This document shows, piece by piece, positions 9,911-18,477 of a stretch of DNA of 64,000 bases (the first letter of the stretch is position 1; the number at the start of each line of letters is the position of its first letter). The stretch lies in the NCBI RefSeq assembly GCF_900114705.1, contig NZ_FOTW01000004.1, forward strand, positions 62,001 to 126,000, written 5' to 3'. The notes beneath the pieces are model-generated. The model saw only the letters and a program-made list of their open reading frames with translations, was not told where the DNA came from and searched no databases. The DNA is from Rugamonas rubra (GTDB taxonomy: Bacteria; Pseudomonadota; Gammaproteobacteria; Burkholderiales; Burkholderiaceae_D). The position numbers and the translations under genes are program-made.

Positions 9911-10459
9911 TCAGGGTTTTTGCAGCTCGGCCTGGAGCTGGGCGCGCGTCTTGGCGTCGAGCCTGGCGACGGCGCGGGCCAGCCTTTCGCCGTCGCGCAG
10001 GGCGCCGGCCTGCGCGGCCGTCAGGGCCGGCGCCTGCGGCGCCGGCGCCGGCTGGAACAGCAGCGCCTGGCCGGCCAGCGCCAGCACGGCGCTGAGCACG
10101 GCCACGCCGGCCGCCGCCGCCAACAGGCGCAGTTCGCCGGGCTGGAAGGCGCCCGGGCGGGTGGCGATCGGGCGCGACAGGAGCGGCGGGACGATGGCGG
10201 CGGGGCCGGCGCTTGCCGCCGCCGCAACGTCGGGCGCCGTTGCCGCAGGCGCCCCCGCGGCGGCCGGCGCCAGCCCGGCCGCCGTCCGGCTTTGCGCCAG
10301 CAGCTCGCGCGAGGCGGCGTCGAGCAGCGCGATGTGGCGCTCGACCGCCTCGGCCAGCACCGCCTCGTTCAGGGCCACCAGCGCGAAGATCGGATCGTCG
10401 ACGTCGATCCGCACGCCGGTTTTCTCAAAGACCAGACTGCGCAGCTTGAGCTGGTCCAT
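9911..10459 (-). CDS. TraM-like membrane protein (orphan conjugation-type gene)
   Basis: The 182-residue product opens with LRSLVFEKTGVRIDVDDPIFALVALNEAVL, which resembles the start of TraM from IncP plasmids (GVRIDxDDP then ALxxLN). A variable Ala/Pro-rich middle is followed by one hydrophobic helix near residues 117-138 (LAAAAGVAVLSAVLALAGQALLF) and a charged C-terminus. It lies 3 bases downstream of the TraL-like ATPase, the order found in the IncP Tra1 region. No relaxase, coupling protein or mating-channel genes are nearby, so a conjugation role is doubtful. The family assignment rests on a short N-terminal match. Confidence 0.5.
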   Translation of the reverse strand: MDQLKLRSLVFEKTGVRIDVDDPIFALVALNEAVLAEAVERHIALLDAASRELLAQSRTAAGLAPAAAGAPAATAPDVAAAASAGPAAIVPPLLSRPIATRPGAFQPGELRLLAAAAGVAVLSAVLALAGQALLFQPAPAPQAPALTAAQAGALRDGERLARAVARLDAKTRAQLQAELQKP

Positions 10460-10462
10460 GGC

Positions 10463-11191
10463 TTACCACTGCACCTTGTCGAGCTGCTCGAACAGGTCGC
10501 GGAACACCACCTTGATGCGCTGCTTCTCCATCAGGTTGAACTTGTCGCTGGCGCGCACCTCGTCGAAGGTCAGGCGCGCCGTGTTCATCTTCTTGATGTC
10601 GGCGCCGAAGGTGTCGTTGTTGCGCGCCGACAGGACCACCCGGCCGCACACCCGCGCCGAGTTGTCGGCGTAGGTCTGCGACTCGTTGAACTGCTTGCCG
10701 GCGGCCGACTGCAGCAGGCCGAAGTGCTCGTTCTCCCACAGCACCAGCGGCACCGTGGTGGCCTTGGCGGTGGAGACGAAGCCCATCGCCGTGTCGTGCA
10801 GCGTGTCGCCGCCGCCGACGATGGTGTGGATGTAGACCTTGCGGCCCGATTCCTGCAACAGCGCGAAGCAGTCGTTCTCGATCAGGTAGCCCATCAGCGG
10901 CGAGAAGGTGTTGGCGCCGTTGTCGACGACGCAGTTGCCGTCCTCCTCGAGGAGGTCGATCATCAGCGCGTCGAAGCGCTTCGGGTCGATGGTGCGGCTG
11001 TCCGTCATCACCGGCACATGCTTGACCCCCATCGCCTTGTAGCGCGAGAAGGTGGCGTTCTCCTGGTCGGTGTCGTAGCAGCGCAACGGCGTCTCGTCCT
11101 TGCCGGCGAGCCATTGCGCGAGGATGGTCGACACCAGGGTCTTGCCGATGCCGCCCTTGCCCTGGAGGATGAAATGTACCGTGTTTTGCAT
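10463..11191 (-). CDS. TraL-like P-loop ATPase (ParA/MinD superfamily)
   Basis: The 242-residue protein carries a deviant Walker A, GKGGIGKT, at residues 11-18 (MQNTVHFILQGKGGIGKTLV), then YDTDQENATFSRY where ParA-type ATPases have their second motif. The opening and DTDxxNATF strongly resemble TraL of IncP plasmids. ATG at 11191 has GGGAG eight bases upstream; an in-frame start at 11233 is less likely. TraL is an accessory conjugation ATPase of poorly known role. Here it forms a two-gene unit with the TraM-like membrane protein, so an ATPase–membrane anchor pair with a resident cellular function is an alternative. Confidence 0.65.
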   Translation of the reverse strand: MQNTVHFILQGKGGIGKTLVSTILAQWLAGKDETPLRCYDTDQENATFSRYKAMGVKHVPVMTDSRTIDPKRFDALMIDLLEEDGNCVVDNGANTFSPLMGYLIENDCFALLQESGRKVYIHTIVGGGDTLHDTAMGFVSTAKATTVPLVLWENEHFGLLQSAAGKQFNESQTYADNSARVCGRVVLSARNNDTFGADIKKMNTARLTFDEVRASDKFNLMEKQRIKVVFRDLFEQLDKVQW

Positions 11192-11399
11192 CGAATTGCT
11201 CCCTGAGTCGAACTGGATAATCAAAACCTTCAATGACGGCGCGCCGTGCCGCCAAGCGAGGCGGCGGCGGGCACGGCGTGCCGGCCGCAGGCCGGCGGTG
11301 CGGCGCGGCCGGGCGCGCGGGGGCGCTTGGCCGAATAGCCAACGGCCCTCAGGGTAATGGGTTTGTGACCGGAAGGCAACCCGGCGGCGGCGCCGCCGC

Positions 11400-11882
11400 C
11401 TATTCGATGAAGCGCAGCAGGCCCTGCAGGGCGTGGCGCACGGTCTGCTCGCGCACCGCCGCGCGGTCGCCGGCGAACACCAGGCGCTCGGTGTGGACGC
11501 TGTCGGCGTTGGCCCAGCCGAAGCAGACGGTGCCGACCGGCTTGCCCGGCACCGCGCCGCTCGGGCCGGCGATGCCGGTGGTCGAGACGGCGATGTGGGC
11601 GTTGCTCGAGGCCAGCGCGCCGGTGGCCATGGCCGCCGCCACCTCCTCGCTGACGCTGCCCAGCTGGGCCATCAGCGCGGCCGGCACGTCGAGCAGCTCG
11701 GTCTTCGAGGCGTTCGAGTAGGTGACGAAGCCGCACTCGAACCAGCCGGTCGAGCCGGCGATCTCGGTGACGGCGCAGGCCACGCCGCCGCCGGTGCACG
11801 ATTCGGCCGTGGCCAGCAGCAGGCCGCGGGCGTGCAGGGCGCGGCCGACCTGGGCGGCCAATTCGAGTATGTCTGTGCTCAC
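11400..11882 (-). CDS. pncC: Nicotinamide-nucleotide amidase PncC (CinA C-terminal domain family)
   Basis: The 160-residue stand-alone CinA C-terminal domain deamidates nicotinamide mononucleotide to nicotinic acid mononucleotide in NAD recycling. Family motifs are LLATAESCTGGGVACAVTEI, FVTYSNASKTELL, STTGIAGPSGAVPGKPVGTV and a C-terminal REQTVRHALQGL. The start is GTG at 11882, preceded by AAGGAG at 8-base spacing, which decides it over the longer GC-rich frame. A GC-rich palindrome (GGCGGCGGCGCCGCCGCC, about 11384-11401) lies over its 3' end. Confidence 0.92.
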   Translation of the reverse strand: MSTDILELAAQVGRALHARGLLLATAESCTGGGVACAVTEIAGSTGWFECGFVTYSNASKTELLDVPAALMAQLGSVSEEVAAAMATGALASSNAHIAVSTTGIAGPSGAVPGKPVGTVCFGWANADSVHTERLVFAGDRAAVREQTVRHALQGLLRFIE

Positions 11883-12178
11883 TTGTGGGCTCCTTCGCGT
11901 GGACGGGGTCGGGGTTCCGGGCCGGGCCGGCGTGCCCGTCCACTGTAGCACGGCGCCGCCACGGCGGCCAGCGCGGCGCCGCCGTGGCGGGCGCCGCGCT
12001 TGCCACCGCGCCAAGCTTGTGAAAAAAGATACCCAAGCGATTTGAAAATGCGTACACTCGTTTGAGCCGCCGCGCCGATGCCGTCGCGCGTCGACTCGCT
12101 TGCAGTTGGCTACTCCGCGCGCGCCCGGCGCCGCCGTGCGCACCCCTCCCTAGACCGCAGGTTTCTGGCTCGTCCGCT
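11883..12178. other. Divergent intergenic region between pncC and the YfiR operon
   Basis: These 296 bases must hold promoters for both directions. The pncC ribosome binding site is at the left edge. An A-rich stretch at about 12017-12060 is the only AT-rich part and is the likely promoter area for the YfiR operon, but I could not fit a -35/-10 pair with normal spacing. Nothing else is seen. Confidence 0.4.
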
Positions 12179-12811
12179 ATGGCGCTGTTGAACAGGTCGA
12201 CCGTTGTGCTGATGCCGGCCGCGCGCCGCGGCGCCGCGCCGTGGCCGCTGGCGTTGCTGGTTCTGCCTGTCCTGCCGGGTCTGCTGGTTCTGCTGCTGGC
12301 CTGGTGGCCGGCGCCGGCCGGCGCCCAGGCGCCGGCAGCTGCCAGCCTGGCGCTGCAGGTCAAGGCCGCCTACCTGTACAAGTTCGCCGGTTTCGTCGAG
12401 TGGCCCGAGGGCAGCTTCGCCCGCGCCGACAGCCCGCTGGTGATCGCCGTGGCCGGCGCCGACGCGCTGGCCGAGCAGCTCGAGCGCAGCGTCGCCGGGC
12501 GCAGCGCCAACGGCCACCCGCTGCTGGTGCGCCGGCTGCGCCACGGCGAGCCGCCCGGCCCGGCCCACATCCTGTTCCTCGGCGCGCTCGAGCGCGGCGC
12601 CACGCAGGAGCTGCTGGCGGCGGCGCAGAACCAGGCCATGCTGACCGTCTCCGACAGCGCCGAGGCCCACGCGCTGGGCAGCATGGTCAACTTCGTCACC
12701 GCCGACGACCGCCTGCGCTTCGAGGTGGCGCTGCGCCCGGCCGCCGGCGCGCGTCTGAAGATCAGCGCGCGCATGCTGTCGGCCGCCTACAAAGTGCAGG
12801 GGGCGACATGA
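12179..12811 (+). CDS. YfiR-like periplasmic protein (DUF4154)
   Basis: This 210-residue protein has a long N-terminal signal or membrane segment (Leu/Val/Pro-rich, about residues 20-48, ending PAGAQA) and then a YfiR/DUF4154 domain. Signatures are VKAAYLYKFAGFVEWPE, PLVIAVAGADALAEQLE, the mid-domain ILFLG, LTVSDSAEAHALGSMVNFVTADDRLRFEV, and a final LKISARMLSAAYKV. In Pseudomonas YfiR is a periplasmic repressor that binds the periplasmic domain of the diguanylate cyclase YfiN. Here the next gene, overlapping by ATGA, is a kinase with the same type of sensor domain. The start is uncertain (ATG 12179 or 12212); no strong ribosome binding site is visible. Confidence 0.85.
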   Translation: MALLNRSTVVLMPAARRGAAPWPLALLVLPVLPGLLVLLLAWWPAPAGAQAPAAASLALQVKAAYLYKFAGFVEWPEGSFARADSPLVIAVAGADALAEQLERSVAGRSANGHPLLVRRLRHGEPPGPAHILFLGALERGATQELLAAAQNQAMLTVSDSAEAHALGSMVNFVTADDRLRFEVALRPAAGARLKISARMLSAAYKVQGAT

Positions 12812-14844
12812 GCGCGGTGGCGCGCTGGTGGCGGCCGCGCCTGCTGCGCCAGAAGCTGCTGGCGGTGGTGCTGCTGACCACCCTGGCGGCGCTGTTGGTG
12901 GCGACCGGCTGCGTCATCGCCTACGACCTGCGCGCCTACCAGCGCGGCCTGCTCGGCGACATGCGCACCCAGGCCGAGCTGATCGGCCACATCAGCGCCG
13001 CCGCGCTGGCCTTCGACGACCGCCGCCTGGCCGGCGAGAACCTGGCGCTGCTGCGGCTGCGCCCGGGCATCCAGGCCGGCGCCATCTACACCGCCGCCGG
13101 CGCGCTGTTCGCCAGCTACACCGCGCCCGGCCAGGCCGGCGCCTTCCCGCGCCGCGCCGCCGCCGACGACGCCAGCTTCGCCGGCGGCACGCTGACGCTG
13201 TCGCGCCGCATCGTCGACAACGGCGAGCCGCTCGGCACCGTCTACCTGCGCGCCGACGACGGCCTGCTCGGCCGCGCCGCCGACTACCTGGCCATCTCGG
13301 CCGGCGCGATGCTGCTGGCCATGCTGATCGCCTACCTGGTGATGCGCCGCCTGCACCACCTGGTGACCCAGCCGATCCTGGCCATCGCCGCCATCGCCGG
13401 CGAGGTGGTGGCCACCGGCGACTACTCGCGCCGCGCGCCGCGCCTGAGCGACGACGAGGTGGCCCGCCTGGTCGACTCGTTCAACCGCATGCTCGGCGAG
13501 ATCGAGGCGCGCACCGGCGCGCTGGAGGGCTCGAACCGGGCGCTGGCCAGCGAGGCCGGCCAGCGCGCCGACGCCCAGCACGAGGTGATGCGGCTGAACG
13601 CGGAACTGGAACAGCGGGTCCACGAGCGCACCGGCCAGCTCGAGCGCGCCAACGGCGAGCTGGCCCTGGCGATGGCCGAGGCCAGCCGCGCCAACCAGGC
13701 CAAGACCGCCTTCCTGTCGTCGATGAGCCACGAGCTGCGCACCCCGCTCAACGCCATCCTCGGCTTCGCCCAGATCCTCGGCAGCGACAAGCTGCCCACC
13801 ACGGCCGAGCAAAAGCGCGAGTTCGCCGGCCACATCCTCAAGTCCGGGCGCCACCTGCTGACCCTGATCAACGAGGTGCTCGACCTGGCCAAGATCGAGT
13901 CGGGCGCCGTCGCCCTGTCGCTCGAGCCGGTGGCGCTGGCCGAGATCCTGCACGAGTGCCGGGACATGACCGAGCCGCTGGCCGGCGCGCGCGGCGTGCA
14001 CCTGCTGTTCCCCGAGCGCGTCGAGGGCAGCGTCGAGGCCGACCGCACCCGCCTCAAGCAGATCCTGCTGAACCTGCTGTCGAACGCCATCAAGTACAAC
14101 CGCGCCGGCGGCGCCGTGGTGCTCGACATCGCCGCGCGGCCCGACGGCCGGCTGCGCCTGGCGGTGCAGGACACCGGCCACGGTCTGACCGCCGAGCAGA
14201 TCGAGCGCCTGTTCCAGCCCTTCAACCGCCTCGGCCAGGAGGGCGGCGGCGAGGAGGGCAGCGGCATCGGCCTGGTGGTGACCAAGCGCCTGGTCGAGCT
14301 GATGGGCGGCGCCATCGGCGTGTCGAGCAGCGTCGGCGTCGGCAGCCTGTTCTGGATCGAGCTGCGCGCCGTCGCCGCGCCGGCGCTGGCGGTGGTGGCG
14401 GCGGCGGCGCCGGCGCCGGCCGCCGCCGCCAGCGCCACCCTGCTCTACGTCGAGGACAACCCGGCCAACCTGCGCCTGGTCGAGGAGATCGTCCGCTTCC
14501 GCCCCGGCCTGCGCCTGCTGGCCGCGCCCGACGGCCACCTCGGCATCGAGATGGCGCGCGCCCACCTGCCCGACGTCATCCTGATGGACCTGAACCTGCC
14601 CTGCGTCGGCGGCGCCGAGGCCCTGCGCGTGCTGCGCGGCGACCCGCGCACGGCGCACATCCCGGTCATCGCGCTGACCGCCAACGCCATGCCGCGCGAC
14701 GTCGAGCGCGGCCTGGCGCTGGGCTTCGCCGACTACCTGACCAAGCCGATCAACATCGACGAGTTCGGCGCCGCCGTCGACCGCGCGCTGGCCGCCGCGG
14801 CCGGCCGCGCCGGCGCCGGCGCCGCGCGGGAGGCCCGCCCATGA
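12808..14844 (+). CDS. CHASE8-HAMP hybrid sensor histidine kinase with C-terminal receiver
   Basis: This is a 678-residue inner-membrane kinase. TM1 is at about 15-38, then a CHASE8-like periplasmic domain (about 40-160, with HISAAALAFDDRR and the GALFASY strand), TM2 at about 160-180, HAMP to about 235 and a coiled coil to about 297. HisKA has H308 in SSMSHELRTPLNAILGF, and the ATPase domain shows LLNLLSNAIKY, DTGHGL and GSGIGLVV. A receiver domain starts at about 548 (LLYVEDNPAN, phospho-acceptor in VILMDLNLP). The gene lies between the YfiR-like and REC-GGDEF-EAL genes with ATGA overlaps on both sides, so the three act as one pathway. Confidence 0.92.
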   Translation: MSAVARWWRPRLLRQKLLAVVLLTTLAALLVATGCVIAYDLRAYQRGLLGDMRTQAELIGHISAAALAFDDRRLAGENLALLRLRPGIQAGAIYTAAGALFASYTAPGQAGAFPRRAAADDASFAGGTLTLSRRIVDNGEPLGTVYLRADDGLLGRAADYLAISAGAMLLAMLIAYLVMRRLHHLVTQPILAIAAIAGEVVATGDYSRRAPRLSDDEVARLVDSFNRMLGEIEARTGALEGSNRALASEAGQRADAQHEVMRLNAELEQRVHERTGQLERANGELALAMAEASRANQAKTAFLSSMSHELRTPLNAILGFAQILGSDKLPTTAEQKREFAGHILKSGRHLLTLINEVLDLAKIESGAVALSLEPVALAEILHECRDMTEPLAGARGVHLLFPERVEGSVEADRTRLKQILLNLLSNAIKYNRAGGAVVLDIAARPDGRLRLAVQDTGHGLTAEQIERLFQPFNRLGQEGGGEEGSGIGLVVTKRLVELMGGAIGVSSSVGVGSLFWIELRAVAAPALAVVAAAAPAPAAAASATLLYVEDNPANLRLVEEIVRFRPGLRLLAAPDGHLGIEMARAHLPDVILMDLNLPCVGGAEALRVLRGDPRTAHIPVIALTANAMPRDVERGLALGFADYLTKPINIDEFGAAVDRALAAAAGRAGAGAAREARP

Positions 14845-17435
14845 TCAGCCAGCACGACATCCTGCAGGCCAGGATCCTCATCGTCGACGACCAGCCGGTC
14901 AACGTCGAGCTGCTCGAGTACCTGCTCGCCAGCAGCGGCTACACGGCCGTCAGCGCCACCACCGACCCGCGCCAGGTGGCGCCCTGGCACGCCGAGCGGC
15001 GCTACGACCTGATCATCCTCGACCTGCACATGCCCGGCCTGAGCGGCTTCGGCGTGATGGAGCAGCTCAAGCCGCTCGAGAGCGACGGCTACCTGCCGGT
15101 GCTGGTGGTGACGGCCGAGCCGGAGCAGAAGCTGGCCGCGCTCGCGGCCGGCGCGCGCGACTTCGTCAGCAAGCCCTTCGACCCGGTCGAGGTGCTCACG
15201 CGCATCCGCAACATGCTCGAGGTGCGCCTGCTGCACCGCGAGGTGGTGCAGTACAACAGCCGCCTGGAGCAGACGGTGCGCCAGCGCACCGCCGAGCTGC
15301 AGCGCTTCCGCAGCGCGCTCGACGCCACCGCCGACGCCATCTTCCTGCTCGACGCCGCCAGCCTGGCCCTGCTCGACGCCAACGAGGGCGCCTGCCGCAT
15401 GCTCGGCTACGGCCGCGCCGAGCTGCTGGCGCTGGCGCCGCAGCGGCTCGGCCTGGGCACGGCCGAGGCGCTGCGCGGGCAGGCCGCCCGGCTGGCCGAC
15501 TACGCCGCCTGCATCGGCCCGGCGCGCGCGCCCGAGCTGGCCGAGCTCGAGCTGACCCGCCAGGACCTGGCCCTGGTGCCGGTGGAGATCTACTGGCAGC
15601 TGCAGCAGGGCGACGGCGCGGCGGCCGTGCTGCTCGGCGTGGCGCGCGACATCGGCGAGCGGCGCCAGGCGCGCGAGCGGCTGGCCCACATGGCGCGCTA
15701 CGACAGCCTGACCGGCCTGCCCAACCGCTCGCTGTTCTACCAGACCCTGAGCGAGGCGATCGAGCTGGCGCAGGACAAGGGCTGGCGCATCGTGGTGCTG
15801 TTCATCGCGCTGGACCGCTTCAAGAACATCAACGACTCGCTCGGCCCCGGCCAGGGCGACGAGCTGCTGCGCCAGTTCAGCAACCGGCTGGTGCAGTGCG
15901 TGCGCCTGCGCGACACGGTGGGCCGGCTGGGCGGCGACGAGTTCGCCCTGATCCTGACCATGACGCGCGACCAGCAGGACGCCGTCTACGTCGCCAACGA
16001 GGTGCGCGAGGCGCTGCGCGCGCCGTTCGACCTGCACGGCCACGCCGCCGCGCTGACCGCCAGCATCGGCATCGCCATGTATCCGGACGACGCCACCGAC
16101 CCGGAGACGCTGGTGCGCAACGCCGACACGGCGATGGCGCGCGCCAAGCAGGCCGGCCGCGACGGCTACCGCTTCTTCACCGCCGGCATGAACGTGCAGG
16201 TGCTGGCCCGGCTCGACCTGGAGATGGCGCTGCGCCGCGCCCTCGACAACGACGAGCTGCTGCTGTACTACCAGCCCAAGGTCAACCTGCACACCGGCCG
16301 CGTGGCCGGCGCCGAGGCGCTGCTGCGCTGGCAGCGGCCCGGCTACGGCATGGTCTTCCCGGCCGAGTTCGTGCCGGTGTTGGAGGACACCGGCCTGATC
16401 GTGCGGGTCGGCGCCTGGATCATCGACACCGCCTGCCGCCAGATCGCCGCCTGGGCCCGCTCGCCGGTGGGGCCGGTGCACGTCGCCGTCAACGTCTCGA
16501 GCCGCCAGTTCGTCGAGGGCGACCTGGAGCGCGAGGTGCGCCAGGCGCTCGACAAGCACAAGGTGCCGGCCGAGCTGCTCGAGCTCGAGCTGACCGAGAC
16601 GGCGCTGATGTCCAACGCCGAGCGCACCATCGTCGTGCTGGGCAACCTGAAGGCGCTCGGCATCAAGGTGGCGATCGACGACTTCGGCACCGGCTACTCC
16701 AGCCTGGCCTACCTGCAGCGCTTCCCGATCGACAAGCTGAAGATCGACATCGCCTTCGTGCGCGACATCACCACCAACCCGAACGACGCCGCCATCGCGC
16801 TGGCCATCATCAGCATGGCGCACAGCCTCAAGCTGCGCGTCATCGCCGAGGGGGTGGAGACCCGGCCGCAGCTCGAATACCTGCGGCGCAACCGCTGCGA
16901 CGAGATCCAGGGCTACTACTTCAGCCGGCCGCTGCCGGCCGGCGAGATGGGCCAGCTGGTCGAGGCCGGCAAGTGCCTGCCGGCCGGGCCGGACGCGCCG
17001 GCCCAGCCGGCGCAGACCCTGCTCATCGTCGACGACGACATCAACGTGCTGGCCGCGCTGCACCGCCTGTTCCGCCGCGACGGCTACCAGATCCTGACGG
17101 CGGCCACGCCGGCCGAGGGCTTCCAGCTGCTGGCGCTGCACGCGGTGCAGGTGATCGTCTGCGACCAGCGCATGCCGATCATGAGCGGCACCGAGTTCCT
17201 CAGCAAGGTCAAGGAGATGTACCCGGACACCATCCGCATCATCCTGTCCGGCTACACCGGGCTGGAGGCGGTGCTCGACTCGATCAACCGCGGCGCCATC
17301 TACCGCTTCTACACCAAGCCCTGGGACGACACCCAGCTGCGCGACAACATCCGCCTGGCCTTCCACCACTACTGGCTGATGCACGGCAGCGGGCGGCGCG
17401 TCGGCCAGCCGGGCGAGGACGCCACCGCGCTGTAG
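14841..17435 (+). CDS. REC-PAS-GGDEF-EAL-REC response regulator, predicted c-di-GMP phosphodiesterase
   Basis: The product is 864 residues. The N-terminal receiver has ILIVDDQPVN and phospho-acceptor D61 in LIILDLHMPG. A coiled coil leads into a PAS domain (about 155-270), GGDEF (about 285-445), EAL (about 455-705) and a second receiver (about 722-845, LLIVDDDIN and VIVCDQRMPIMSG). The EAL domain looks intact: E492-A-L, NVSSRQF, LELTETAL, DDFGTGYSSLAYLQ, EGVET and QGYYFSRP. The GGDEF domain keeps G364-GDEF-368, but A323 replaces the first metal-binding Asp of the usual DLDRFK and Pro replaces His in the following GHxxGD. Net hydrolysis of c-di-GMP is therefore predicted. It is the last gene of the YfiR–kinase operon. 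Confidence 0.92.
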   Translation: MISQHDILQARILIVDDQPVNVELLEYLLASSGYTAVSATTDPRQVAPWHAERRYDLIILDLHMPGLSGFGVMEQLKPLESDGYLPVLVVTAEPEQKLAALAAGARDFVSKPFDPVEVLTRIRNMLEVRLLHREVVQYNSRLEQTVRQRTAELQRFRSALDATADAIFLLDAASLALLDANEGACRMLGYGRAELLALAPQRLGLGTAEALRGQAARLADYAACIGPARAPELAELELTRQDLALVPVEIYWQLQQGDGAAAVLLGVARDIGERRQARERLAHMARYDSLTGLPNRSLFYQTLSEAIELAQDKGWRIVVLFIALDRFKNINDSLGPGQGDELLRQFSNRLVQCVRLRDTVGRLGGDEFALILTMTRDQQDAVYVANEVREALRAPFDLHGHAAALTASIGIAMYPDDATDPETLVRNADTAMARAKQAGRDGYRFFTAGMNVQVLARLDLEMALRRALDNDELLLYYQPKVNLHTGRVAGAEALLRWQRPGYGMVFPAEFVPVLEDTGLIVRVGAWIIDTACRQIAAWARSPVGPVHVAVNVSSRQFVEGDLEREVRQALDKHKVPAELLELELTETALMSNAERTIVVLGNLKALGIKVAIDDFGTGYSSLAYLQRFPIDKLKIDIAFVRDITTNPNDAAIALAIISMAHSLKLRVIAEGVETRPQLEYLRRNRCDEIQGYYFSRPLPAGEMGQLVEAGKCLPAGPDAPAQPAQTLLIVDDDINVLAALHRLFRRDGYQILTAATPAEGFQLLALHAVQVIVCDQRMPIMSGTEFLSKVKEMYPDTIRIILSGYTGLEAVLDSINRGAIYRFYTKPWDDTQLRDNIRLAFHHYWLMHGSGRRVGQPGEDATAL

Positions 17436-17456
17436 CGGCGCGCCGGCGCGGCCGGC

Positions 17457-18425
17457 CTAGCCGGCGAAGTGGTCGAAGCCGGCCAGGCGCAGGTCGAGCG
17501 GGGCGCCGGCGGCGTCGACCAGGCGCAGGCCGGCGGCCGGCTCGATGCGGCCGACCCGCGTCACCGCCGTGGCGACGCTGGCGGCGGCGGCCAGGATGGC
17601 GGCGCGGGCGCCGGCCGGCGCGGTGAAGCACAGCTCGTAGTCGTCGCCGCCGGCCGCCGCGTAGGCGCGCCGCAGCGCCGCCGGCCGGGTGCTCAGCACC
17701 GGCCCGGCCGGCAGGGCGTCGACGTCGAGCGTGGCGCCGACGCCGGAGCGTTCCAATATGTGGCCGAGGTCGCCGACCAGGCCGTCCGAGATGTCGATGG
17801 CGGCGTGCGCCAGGCGCTGCCCGGCCAGCAGCATGCCCAGCTCGACGCGCGGGATCGGCGCGTGCATGCGCGGCGCGGCGGCGCGCAGCAGCTCGGCCGG
17901 CAGCTCGACCTCGCCACGGTAGCCGGCCAGCGCCAGGCGGGCGTCGCCCAAGGTGCCGCTGATCCAGATGTCGTCGCCGGCGCGGGCGGCGTCGCGCCGC
18001 AGCGCCTGGCCGGGCGCCAGCTCGCCGAACACGGTGATGCAGATGGTCAGCGGGCCCTTGGTGGTGTCGCCGCCGATCAGCTCGCAGTCGAAGGCGTCGG
18101 CCAGCGCGAACAGGCCTTGCGAGAAGCCGGCCAGCCAGTCGCGCTCGGCGGCCGGCAGCGCCAGCGCCAGCGTGAAGCCGACCGGCCGCGCGCCCATCGC
18201 CGCCAGGTCCGACAGGTTCACCGCCAGGCTCTTGTGGCCCAGTTGCACCGGGTCGGCGCCGGCGAAGAAGTGGCGGCCCTCGACCAGCATGTCCGACGAG
18301 ATCGCCGTCTGCCGGCCGGGCGTGGGGGTGAGCAGGGCGCAGTCGTCGCCGATGCCCAGGGTGGCGCGGGCCGGGTGGCGCGGGCGCACGAAGTATTGCT
18401 TGATGAGGTCGAATTCGGAGAGCAT
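17457..18425 (-). CDS. thiL: Thiamine-monophosphate kinase ThiL
   Basis: The 322-residue protein phosphorylates thiamine monophosphate to thiamine pyrophosphate, the last step of thiamine biosynthesis. It has the AIR-synthase-like fold signatures: an N-terminal EFDLIKQYF, GIGDDCALL, SSDMLVEGRHF, KSLAVNLSDLAAMGA, ELIGGDTTKGPL and DISDGLVGDLGHIL. The C-terminal GGDDYELCF is characteristic of ThiL. It is convergent with the c-di-GMP gene and followed on its upstream side by a small unknown gene in the same direction. Confidence 0.95.
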   Translation of the reverse strand: MLSEFDLIKQYFVRPRHPARATLGIGDDCALLTPTPGRQTAISSDMLVEGRHFFAGADPVQLGHKSLAVNLSDLAAMGARPVGFTLALALPAAERDWLAGFSQGLFALADAFDCELIGGDTTKGPLTICITVFGELAPGQALRRDAARAGDDIWISGTLGDARLALAGYRGEVELPAELLRAAAPRMHAPIPRVELGMLLAGQRLAHAAIDISDGLVGDLGHILERSGVGATLDVDALPAGPVLSTRPAALRRAYAAAGGDDYELCFTAPAGARAAILAAAASVATAVTRVGRIEPAAGLRLVDAAGAPLDLRLAGFDHFAG

Positions 18426-18477
18426 GGCGCCATTGTACCGAAACGGCGCCGGCCGGCGCGCGCCGTCCCGGCCCGGG

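Noticed and set aside
14733..17384. Very long minus-strand open frame (883 codons) opposite the GGDEF-EAL gene, with similar long frames opposite maeB (19211-21781) and hutF (63114-63977)
   Set aside because: These are antisense frames in GC-rich genes, with His/Arg/Gln-rich low-complexity translations and no family match or ribosome binding site; the plus-strand genes are unambiguous.
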